In this document: piece after piece, positions 1 to 6,325 of the stretch
Layout: every line of letters begins with the position of its first letter
Numbering within the stretch: the first letter of the stretch is position 1
NCBI GenBank assembly: GCA_030623425.1
Contig: JAUXMA010000007.1
Coordinates: 1-15,580 of the forward strand
DNA: 15,580 nt
Direction: 5' to 3'
From: Rhodospirillaceae bacterium
Lineage (GTDB): Bacteria; Pseudomonadota; Alphaproteobacteria; Rhodospirillales; 2-02-FULL-58-16
Notes under the pieces: model-generated
What the model was told of the DNA's origin: nothing
Databases searched by the model: none
Seen by the model: the letters and a program-made list of their open reading frames with translations, nothing else
Translations under genes and position numbers: made by a program

Positions 1-220
1 CAAAGCCGTGGTGCCATCACACCACAAGCGGCGCGCGACGACGTCCGGAAGCCTCGTAACGCCGCCCGAAGGGGTGCAATTTAGATGATACAGACCACTA
101 GGTTGAAGGGGCATGTCACCGGCGTTTTCCATTTTTTAACCGATTGACGTATAAGCTTGGCAAAAATTGGCAAATTAATAGTATAAAAGGCCAGTCCGCC
201 GGCAACAGAGTCTTTATGTC
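1..220. other. Left-edge region without a recognisable gene
   Basis: No frame here gives a product I recognise. Two plus-strand frames are open from the left edge to stops near 84-87, so the 3' tail of a gene lying outside the window is possible, but about 28 codons do not identify it. A perfect 6-bp inverted repeat (GTGGTG 8-13 / CACCAC 20-25) has no T-run after it, so it is not a clear terminator. From about 125 to 190 the sequence becomes AT-rich, which fits the promoter region of the DUF1178 gene. Confidence 0.5.
157..187 (+). promoter_or_regulatory. Candidate sigma70-type promoter of the DUF1178 gene
   Basis: TTGGCA (157-162) could serve as a -35 element and TATAAA (182-187) as a -10 element. 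The spacing is 19 bp, longer than the optimum, within an AT-rich stretch, and would give a leader of about 25 nt. TTGGCAAA occurs twice (157-164 and 167-174), exactly 10 bp apart, on one face of the helix. That could instead be an operator. The call rests only on motif resemblance. Confidence 0.3.
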
Positions 221-655
221 ATGATTCAGTATCGGTTGAAATGCGCCAACGGCCACCGGTTCGATGCTTGGTTCCTCGACGGCGCCACTTACGATCGGCA
301 AAGCGCTGGCGGCGACATCTCCTGTCCGTTTTGCGGCGACGGCCAGATCGGCAAGGCCCCGATGGCGCCCAACCTGGCCAAGAACAAGAATGACAAACAA
401 ATCGAACCAACCGAGCTCCGGGCCACGGAAGTCGCCGAACGGATTCTCAATGCGGTGAACGGACTGCGCAAGAAGGTCGAAGAAAACTGCGAGTACGTTG
501 GCGATAAATTCGCCGAGGAGATCCGCAGCATTTATTATGGCGAGACCGAAAAGCGAGGCATTTACGGCGAGGCGAGCGAGCAGGAAACCATTGATCTCGA
601 GGAGGAGGGGATCGAGTTTTTCCGCCTTCCCATCGTTCCGCGCCGCAACGATTGA
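221..655 (+). CDS. DUF1178 family zinc-ribbon-like protein
   Basis: This 144-residue protein has the DUF1178 layout: an N-terminal Cys-x-Asn-Gly-His motif (C8, H12) followed by the Trp-Phe segment and a CPFC pair (C35, C38). Together these would form a small metal-binding, probably zinc, ribbon. Next comes the family's MAP segment (48-50), then a charged helical middle rich in Glu and Lys, and a C-terminal end with conserved-looking Leu-Pro-Ile-Val-Pro. The molecular role of the family is unknown and I do not propose one. The length is usual for the family. The ATG at 221 is chosen because translation begins directly at the conserved MI-Y-L-C motif. The gene converges on ubiG with about 21 bp between the stops. 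Confidence 0.85.
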   Translation: MIQYRLKCANGHRFDAWFLDGATYDRQSAGGDISCPFCGDGQIGKAPMAPNLAKNKNDKQIEPTELRATEVAERILNAVNGLRKKVEENCEYVGDKFAEEIRSIYYGETEKRGIYGEASEQETIDLEEEGIEFFRLPIVPRRND

Positions 656-676
656 TAGCGCTTTTTGGCTGTCGCC

Positions 677-1447
677 CTACCCCTTTACCGCGAATGCCAG
701 ATAATTGACCCCCAGGTCGCGGCTCAAGACCCATTCGTCATCGAATGGATTGTGAGTCAATCCGGCGAGATCGATGATTTCGACGCCGTGGGGGCGAAGG
801 CCGGCGGCCAATTCGGATGGTTTGATAAACTTTCGCCAATCGTGGGTGCCGGCCGGCAACAAGCGAAGCACGTATTCCGCCCCTACTTTAGCCAGGGCAA
901 AAGCCTTGAGAGTGCGGTTGATGGTCGACATCATCATCGTCCCTCCCGGTCTGACCAAATGGCTGCAAATCCGCAAAAAATCTTGCGGATTGGCGACGTG
1001 TTCGATCACTTCCATGTGGAGGACAATATCGAAGCTCCGCCCCTTGTCGGCGAGGCTTTCCGGCAAAACACACCGATAGTCGATGTCGAGTCCGGATTGC
1101 CGGGCGTGCCGGCCGGCGACGGCGATGTTTCTTTGGCTGGCGTCGATGCCGGTGACGCGGGCCGCAAGCCGCCGCATCGGTTCGCTGAGCAGACCGCCGC
1201 CACAACCGATGTCGAGAAGGGTCAAATTCTTCAAAGGCTTATCGGCCAAAGGATCACGTCCGAAATGGCCGGCGGCATGGTCGCGGATGTAGGCGATGCG
1301 GAGCGGATTGATTTTGTGCAAAAAGGCGAGGCTTCCTTCCCCCTCCCACCAGTCTTCCGCCAGCGCCGTGAAGCGGGCGACCTCGTCCGGAGAGGCGGTG
1401 GTGAAGGCTTGTCTCGGCGTTGTTTTTCGGGTGCCGTCGTCGACCAT
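677..1447 (-). CDS. ubiG: Bifunctional ubiquinone biosynthesis O-methyltransferase UbiG
   Basis: SAM-dependent class I methyltransferase that carries out both O-methylations of the ubiquinone ring (2-polyprenyl-6-hydroxyphenol and demethylubiquinol steps) at the membrane-associated quinone biosynthesis complex. The sequence shows the glycine-rich SAM loop DIGCGGG (79-85), the UbiG-type MEVIEHV segment (145-151), STINRT (164-169) and GTHDW (180-184). The upstream WW...HKINPLR block is also typical. With the ATG at 1447 the protein has 256 residues, the usual family size. The frame stays open to an ATG at 1654 (325 residues), but the extra 69 residues do not resemble the family and would run into the lysC start, so I reject that start. 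The ribosome-binding site before 1447 is weak. The gene is divergent from lysC and convergent with the DUF1178 gene. Confidence 0.93.
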   Translation of the reverse strand: MVDDGTRKTTPRQAFTTASPDEVARFTALAEDWWEGEGSLAFLHKINPLRIAYIRDHAAGHFGRDPLADKPLKNLTLLDIGCGGGLLSEPMRRLAARVTGIDASQRNIAVAGRHARQSGLDIDYRCVLPESLADKGRSFDIVLHMEVIEHVANPQDFLRICSHLVRPGGTMMMSTINRTLKAFALAKVGAEYVLRLLPAGTHDWRKFIKPSELAAGLRPHGVEIIDLAGLTHNPFDDEWVLSRDLGVNYLAFAVKG

Positions 1448-1501
1448 CGGATCGTTGCCGGTTTGTTGAAGGGCCAGGGTTGCCTCGTGAATCCTTATCA
1501 G

Positions 1502-1535
1502 AGTATGTATACCCGTTCGCCGGTCTGCAACCGGC
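1502..1535 (-). promoter_or_regulatory. Candidate ubiG promoter overlapped by an inverted repeat
   Basis: Read on the minus strand, TTGCAG (1530-1525) and CATACT (1507-1502) are 17 bp apart and could be -35 and -10 elements with a leader of about 50 nt before the ubiG ATG. The -35 box lies inside a perfect inverted repeat, GCCGGT-CTGCA-ACCGGC (1519-1535), which would suit a dimeric regulator that blocks polymerase. Both promoter hexamers are imperfect, so this is a motif-level suggestion. Confidence 0.3.
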
Positions 1536-1593
1536 TCCGCCAAAAAGTTCCAATAATCAACCGCGTCTATTGTCAAAGGCAATCCAGCGGGAA

Positions 1594-1611
1594 CCTCTTT
1601 TCGGTAAGAGG
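1594..1611 (+). promoter_or_regulatory. Hairpin in the lysC 5' region
   Basis: CCTCTT (1594-1599) pairs perfectly with AAGAGG (1606-1611) around a 6-nt loop TTCGGT, ending 32 nt before the lysC ATG. If lysC is transcribed from upstream of this point, the stem would lie in its leader RNA. There is no T-run after it, and the leader is too short for a classical lysine riboswitch. It could affect mRNA stability or be a protein-binding dyad. Confidence 0.35.
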
Positions 1612-1643
1612 ATGGCGGGATGCTTGGTTGGGAGTCGATATCG

Positions 1644-2864
1644 ATGGCTCGCATCGTTCAGAAATTTGGCGGCACTTCCTTGGCCGACATCGAACGGGTC
1701 AAGGACGCCGCCCAGCGTGTGAAACGCGAAGTCGGCGCCGATAACCAAGTTTTGGTTATTGTCTCGGCGATGGCCGGGATGACCGATCGGCTCGTCAGCC
1801 ATGCCAGCGAGATCAGCACCCTGCACGATGCCCGGGAGTATGACGTGGTGGTCTCGACCGGCGAGCAACTCACCGCCGGCCTGTTCGCCCTGGCGCTGCA
1901 AAATTTAGGGATCGCCGCCCGCTCATGGCTGGCATGGCAGATTCCCATCCACACCGACGGTGTCCACGGCAAAGCCCGCATCGAAACCATCGACAGCGTT
2001 GAACTGGAACGCCAATTGACCGCCGGCGAAGTGGTTGTTGTCGCCGGTTTTCAAGGGCTTGGCCCCGACAACCGCATCACCACCCTGGGCCGGGGCGGTT
2101 CCGATACCACGGCGGTTGCCCTTGCCGCGGCGTTGAATGCCGAGCGTTGCGACATTTACACGGACGTGGATGGCATCTACACATCCGACCCGCGTATTGT
2201 CGAGAAGGCGCGGAAATTGGAAAAAATCACTTATGAGGAAATGCTCGAAATGGCTTCCGTCGGGGCCAAGATTTTGCAGACCCGAGCCGTCGCAATGGCT
2301 ATGAAACACGGCGTCCGACTGCAAGTCCTTTCCAGCTTTTCCGATGAGCCGGGCACTCTGGTCATTGACGAGGATGAAATCGTGGAACAGGAAATAGTCA
2401 GTGGAATCGCTTACAGTCGGGACGAGGCGAAGATCACTTTGACCCAGGTCGCGGACAGGCCCGGCGTCGCCGCTGGAATTTTCGGGCCGCTTGCCGATGC
2501 CAGCATCAACGTCGACATGATCGTGCAAAACGTCTCGGCGGATCAGAAGACCACCGATCTGACCTTCACCGTCACCAAGGCGGACTTGGAGCGGGCGGTG
2601 GCGACCCTGGAAGAAAGGCGCGACGATCTGGGCTATGCCGACTTGGTTGCCGATGCCGGCGTGGTCAAGGTCTCCGTCATCGGCGTCGGGATGCGCTCTC
2701 ATGCCGGCGTTGCGCTGCGCATGTTTCAGACCCTGGCGGAAAAAGGCATCAACATCCAGGTCATCTCCACTTCCGAGATCAAGGTCAGTGTCTTGATCGC
2801 CGAGGAATACACCGAATTGGCCCTGCGCGCCTTGCACGGCGCCTACGATCTTGACGTGGACTGA
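1644..2864 (+). CDS. lysC: Aspartate kinase (aspartokinase)
   Basis: Phosphorylates L-aspartate with ATP, the entry step to lysine/diaminopimelate, threonine, methionine and isoleucine synthesis in the cytoplasm. The 406-residue protein begins with the kinase signature KFGGTS (7-12) and has GRGGSDTT (149-156) and TDVDGIYTSDPR (173-184). Two ACT regulatory domains follow at roughly 264-338 and 345-400, so allosteric control by lysine and/or threonine is expected. Length and domain order match the monofunctional class in which a separate beta subunit is often made from within the gene. The ATG at 1644 is preferred to an ATG at 1620 because GGGAG (1630-1634) lies 9 nt before it and the family starts with MA-IVQKFGGTS. 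The stop overlaps the next gene by 14 nt. Confidence 0.95.
   Translation: MARIVQKFGGTSLADIERVKDAAQRVKREVGADNQVLVIVSAMAGMTDRLVSHASEISTLHDAREYDVVVSTGEQLTAGLFALALQNLGIAARSWLAWQIPIHTDGVHGKARIETIDSVELERQLTAGEVVVVAGFQGLGPDNRITTLGRGGSDTTAVALAAALNAERCDIYTDVDGIYTSDPRIVEKARKLEKITYEEMLEMASVGAKILQTRAVAMAMKHGVRLQVLSSFSDEPGTLVIDEDEIVEQEIVSGIAYSRDEAKITLTQVADRPGVAAGIFGPLADASINVDMIVQNVSADQKTTDLTFTVTKADLERAVATLEERRDDLGYADLVADAGVVKVSVIGVGMRSHAGVALRMFQTLAEKGINIQVISTSEIKVSVLIAEEYTELALRALHGAYDLDVD
2370..2384 (+). promoter_or_regulatory. Internal ribosome-binding site and GTG start within lysC
   Basis: GAGGAT (2370-2375) lies 6 nt before an in-frame GTG (2382, codon 247). Initiation there would give a 160-residue protein with only the two ACT domains. 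Aspartokinases of this class in Bacillus subtilis, Corynebacterium and Thermus make an alpha2beta2 enzyme, the beta subunit coming from an internal start near codon 250. The match in position and size is the evidence. Use of the site is inferred. Confidence 0.4.
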
Positions 2865-3903
2865 CGCCTTGGCTCCCCTGTCGCCGGAATCCCGCTTGCA
2901 AAGGCTGTGGCAAGACGGCTGTGATTTTCTCGGTTGCCGCTACGCCATCATGGGCGGCGCCATGACCTGGCTGTCGGAGCGAAACCTGGTGGCGGCCATT
3001 TCCAACGGCGGTGGTTACGGTGTCATCGCTTGCGGCGCGATGTCGCCCGACCTTTTGGACGCCGAGGTCGCCGCCACCAAGGAGCTCACGGACAAACCGT
3101 TCGGGGTCAATCTGATCACCATGCATCCCGAGCTTGACGCTCTCATCGACATCTGCATCAAACACCAAGTCAGTCATGTCGTTTTGGCGGGCGGCCTGCC
3201 ACCCGCCGCCGCCATCAGGCGGGTCAAGGACGCCGGCGCCAAGGTGATTTGCTTCGCCCCGGCCCTGGTCCTGGCGAAACGGCTGGTGCGCTCCGGCGCC
3301 GACGCTCTGGTCATGGAAGGCGCCGAGGCGGGCGGCCACATTGGCCCCGTGGCGACCAGCGTTCTTGCCCAGGAGATCCTTCCCGAGGTGAGGGATGTCC
3401 CCGTTTTCGTCGCCGGCGGCATCGGCCGCGGCGAGGCCATTGTCGCTTACCTGGAAATGGGCGCCGCCGGATGCCAGCTGGGAACCCGGTTCGTCTGCGC
3501 TTCCGAATCCACGGCCCATCCGCATTTCAAGCAAGCCTTCATTCGCGCCAACGCCCGCGATGCTCTGCCGACGGTTCAGTTGGACCCCAGTTTCCCGGTG
3601 ATCCCGGTCAGGGCTCTGGTTAACGAGGGCACCAAGCACTTCATGGAAACCCAGCGTCAGGTCATTGAACGCTTTCGGCGCAACGAACTGACCCAGCAGG
3701 AAGCCCAGCTTGAAATCGAGAAATTCTGGGCTGGAGCCCTGAGACGGGCGGCAATCGACGGCGACGTGGAAAACGGCTCGCTGATGGCGGGCCAGAGCGT
3801 CGGCATGGTCAAAGGGGAACAAACGGTGGCGGAGATCTTGGCCGAATTGATCGGTCAAGCGCTCGGCGTTCTCGCCGCCAGGGAGTCCCCTGGAACTTCC
3901 TGA
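2851..3903 (+). CDS. Nitronate monooxygenase-like FMN enzyme (NMO / FabK-type TIM barrel)
   Basis: This is a 350-residue member of the nitronate monooxygenase (formerly 2-nitropropane dioxygenase) family, FMN-dependent TIM-barrel enzymes that oxidise alkyl nitronates; relatives include enoyl-ACP reductase II (FabK). Visible features are the N-terminal YAIMGGAM segment (31-38), EGAEAGGHIG (156-165) with the probable catalytic His at 163, VAGGIG (187-192) and GTRF (211-214) for flavin phosphate binding. The physiological substrate cannot be read from sequence. The start is uncertain: the TTG at 2851 overlaps the lysC stop by 14 nt, and a TTG at 2869 (344 residues) is equally possible. Neither has a strong ribosome-binding site. 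The tight packing between lysC and ptsP suggests co-transcription and translational coupling. Confidence 0.85.
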   Translation: MTWTDALAPLSPESRLQRLWQDGCDFLGCRYAIMGGAMTWLSERNLVAAISNGGGYGVIACGAMSPDLLDAEVAATKELTDKPFGVNLITMHPELDALIDICIKHQVSHVVLAGGLPPAAAIRRVKDAGAKVICFAPALVLAKRLVRSGADALVMEGAEAGGHIGPVATSVLAQEILPEVRDVPVFVAGGIGRGEAIVAYLEMGAAGCQLGTRFVCASESTAHPHFKQAFIRANARDALPTVQLDPSFPVIPVRALVNEGTKHFMETQRQVIERFRRNELTQQEAQLEIEKFWAGALRRAAIDGDVENGSLMAGQSVGMVKGEQTVAEILAELIGQALGVLAARESPGTS

Positions 3904-3905
3904 CC

Positions 3906-6173
3906 ATGCCCCATGGCCAGCCCTCGCCCATGCCGCGCCGTCTTCTGGCCCGGGTCCGGGATGTCATGGCCGGCGCCGGGACGGCTCAGCAACGACTCGA
4001 CGGGATCACCGACATTATCGCCGCCGACATGGTGGCCGAGGTCTGTTCGGTTTACGTCCGCCGCGCCGGCGACGTCCTGGAACTTTTCGCCACGCAAGGC
4101 CTGCAGCCATCGGCCGTCCATTCGACGCGCCTGAGGATCGGCGAGGGCATCGTCGGCGACATCGCCGCCCGCGCCAGGCCTTTAGCCCTGGCCGATGCGC
4201 AAAAACATCCCAGTTTCGTCTTTCGGCCGGAGACCGGCGAGGAAATCTACCATTCCATGTTGGGGGTGCCGATCCTCCGCGACGGCCGCGTGGTCGGCGT
4301 CTTGGCGGTTCAGAACCGCACCCAGCGCCGTTACGACGAAGAGGAAGTGGAAACCCTGCAGACCGTGGCCATGGTGCTGGCGGAACTGGTGGTGGGCGAA
4401 CTGATCGGCCAGAGCGAACTGCGTCCGGTGGTCGGCGGCGACATGTTGCCGTTGTGCCTGCAAGGGATGCGTCTCGGTTCCGGTGTCGGCGCCGGCGAGG
4501 CCGTCCTTCATCAACCCCGGTTCCATATCACCCGTTGGGTCGCCGACGACTCCGCCGCCGAGCATGAACGCCTGGCGCGGGCGATTTCCGAGATGCACGG
4601 CGCCCTTGACGAGATGTTCCAGGCCAGCGAACTGGCTGGCGGTGGCGAACACCGTGACGTCTTGGACGCCTACCGCATGATCGCCGAGGATGCCGGATGG
4701 CTGGAGCGCATCGATGAAGCCATCTCCAGCGGCCTGACGGCGGAAGCCGCCGTCGAGAAAGTGCACAACGATATTCGGGCGCGCATGAGCCAGGTCACCG
4801 ATCCCTACTTGCGGGAACGGATTCACGACCTGGATGATCTGGCCAACCGGCTGTTGGGACATCTGATCGGCGAGGTCGAACCCACCGCCGGCATGCCCCT
4901 GCCGGAGGACGTCGTCCTCGTCGCCCGCTCGATGGGGCCTGCCCAGCTTCTCGACTACGATTGCAGCCGTCTGCGCGGAGTGGTGTTGGAAGAAGGCTCG
5001 CACACCGCCCATGTGGCTATCGTTGCCCGCGCCCTTGACATTCCGGCGGTTGGAAACGTCAAGGATGTGCTGAGCAAGGTCGAACCGGGAGACCCGCTCA
5101 TCGTCGATGGCGACAATGCCCAGGTTTTCATCCGTCCCGGCGAGGAGGCGCGTCGAGTCTTCGTTGAAAGCTTGCGGGCGCGGCAAGAGCGCAAGGCCGT
5201 CTACGCCAGCTTACGCGACCTTCCGGCCGTCACCCTGGATGGCCAATCCATCAGCATCAAAATCAATGCCGGCCTGCCCATCGACTTGCGGCTTCTGGAT
5301 GATAAGGGAGTCGATGGCATCGGACTCTACCGCACGGAACTTCTCTTCATGGTCAACCCCGATTTTCCCGGCGTCGAAGCCCAGCGGCGACTTTACGCCG
5401 ATGTCCTCGATAAGGCCGCAGACAAGCCCGTCATTTTCCGCACCCTCGATGTGGGAGGGGACAAGGTTCTGCCCAGCTGGGAGCGTTGCGCCGAGGAAAA
5501 CCCGGCCATGGGATGGCGGGCGATCCGTGTTTCCCTGGACCGGCCCGACATGTTGCGCCAGCAGTTGCGGGCCTTGATCCGGGCCGCCGCCAGCCGGGAA
5601 TTGCGTCTGATGTTCCCGATGATCGCCGAGGTGGCGGAGTTTAAAGCCGCCCGTGCCTGGCTCGACAAGGAACTGGAGTGGGAAAAGGAATTGGGCTTCC
5701 CGCCACCCAGCAAATTCAGCGTCGGAGCCATGCTGGAGGTTCCGTCCTTGGTGTGGCAACTGCCCGCCCTGTTGAAACAGGTGGACTTCATCTCGGTGGG
5801 CAGCAACGATCTTTTTCAATTCCTGTTCGCCAGCGACCGCGGCAATCCCCAACTTTCGGAACGCTATGACCTTTTGTCCCCCCTCGTCTTGACGCTTTTG
5901 CGGTCGGTCGCCGAACAATGCCGGGCGGCGGGAACCCCTGTCAGCCTGTGCGGCGATATGGCCAGCCGTCCCCTCGAAGCGATGGCGCTGATCGGCATCG
6001 GTTTTCGCGATTTGTCGGTGACGCCGTCCAGCGTGGGTCCCATAAAGGGCATGATTCGAAGTCTTTCCGTCCTTGCGTTGTGTGAATACATGAGCTCCTT
6101 ATACGATCTCGACCAGCACGACACGCGCCAGAAACTCGGATCGTTTGCGCAAGAGCATGGGGTTATAATTTAA
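3906..6173 (+). CDS. ptsP: Phosphoenolpyruvate-protein phosphotransferase PtsP (enzyme I of the nitrogen PTS)
   Basis: Cytoplasmic first component of the nitrogen phosphotransferase system: it takes phosphate from PEP and passes it to NPr, then to EIIA-Ntr, a regulatory relay responding to nitrogen and carbon state. The 755 residues match the family length. Domains in order are an N-terminal GAF sensor (about 20-165), the swivelling phosphohistidine domain with H369 in the TAHVAIVARAL motif, and a C-terminal PEP-binding barrel with DFISVGSNDLFQF (627-639) and LCGDMAS holding the catalytic Cys (C682). The GAF domain separates it from sugar-PTS PtsI. The ATG at 3906 lies 2 nt after the preceding stop. 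An ATG at 3930 is a possible alternative. No clear rho-independent terminator follows. Confidence 0.95.
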   Translation: MPHGQPSPMPRRLLARVRDVMAGAGTAQQRLDGITDIIAADMVAEVCSVYVRRAGDVLELFATQGLQPSAVHSTRLRIGEGIVGDIAARARPLALADAQKHPSFVFRPETGEEIYHSMLGVPILRDGRVVGVLAVQNRTQRRYDEEEVETLQTVAMVLAELVVGELIGQSELRPVVGGDMLPLCLQGMRLGSGVGAGEAVLHQPRFHITRWVADDSAAEHERLARAISEMHGALDEMFQASELAGGGEHRDVLDAYRMIAEDAGWLERIDEAISSGLTAEAAVEKVHNDIRARMSQVTDPYLRERIHDLDDLANRLLGHLIGEVEPTAGMPLPEDVVLVARSMGPAQLLDYDCSRLRGVVLEEGSHTAHVAIVARALDIPAVGNVKDVLSKVEPGDPLIVDGDNAQVFIRPGEEARRVFVESLRARQERKAVYASLRDLPAVTLDGQSISIKINAGLPIDLRLLDDKGVDGIGLYRTELLFMVNPDFPGVEAQRRLYADVLDKAADKPVIFRTLDVGGDKVLPSWERCAEENPAMGWRAIRVSLDRPDMLRQQLRALIRAAASRELRLMFPMIAEVAEFKAARAWLDKELEWEKELGFPPPSKFSVGAMLEVPSLVWQLPALLKQVDFISVGSNDLFQFLFASDRGNPQLSERYDLLSPLVLTLLRSVAEQCRAAGTPVSLCGDMASRPLEAMALIGIGFRDLSVTPSSVGPIKGMIRSLSVLALCEYMSSLYDLDQHDTRQKLGSFAQEHGVII

Positions 6174-6325
6174 GTTTTCATGTTTCTGTCTTGAAGTTTC
6201 TCAATAATCAGGCAAAATACAGTCGATTTTATCGTGGGGGTTATGAAGTTTTTTGTCGCTAGATCTTTTGGTTTATCTTTTATTCCGGCCAATCAACCTT
6301 TGGTTGAGGAAATTTTGGCGGGTTT
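6174..6325. other. AT-rich intergenic region between ptsP and the rodZ-like gene
   Basis: This gap of about 150 bp is visibly AT-rich against GC-rich neighbours and marks an operon boundary. I find no convincing terminator for ptsP. There is an AATAAT (6203-6208) resembling a -10 box without a good -35 partner, a short dyad CGAT-TTT-ATCG (6224-6234), and the stronger palindrome listed separately. A promoter for the downstream operon probably lies here, but I cannot place it. Confidence 0.5.
6293..6307. promoter_or_regulatory. Palindrome just upstream of the rodZ-like gene
   Basis: TCAACC-TTT-GGTTGA is a perfect 6-bp dyad with a 3-nt centre, ending 18 nt before the proposed TTG start at 6326. 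It could be an operator or a small hairpin in the leader. The sequence after it is not a clean T-run, so a terminator is less likely. Confidence 0.35.

Noticed and set aside
8..25. Perfect hairpin near the left edge considered as a terminator
   Set aside because: There is no T-run after the stem and the bases could be coding sequence of a gene outside the window.
158..173. Possible sigma54 promoter (TGGCA ... TTGGCA)
   Set aside because: The distance between the GG and the second GC element is off by about two bases from the fixed -24/-12 spacing.
1448..1654. A 69-residue N-terminal extension of UbiG starting at ATG 1654
   Set aside because: It would overlap the lysC start, does not resemble UbiG N-termini, and makes the protein much longer than the family. 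The region looks like a divergent promoter interval.
665..1744. A 359-codon plus-strand frame over ubiG
   Set aside because: It mirrors the ubiG coding strand, runs into the lysC start, and has no family features. ubiG is unmistakable.
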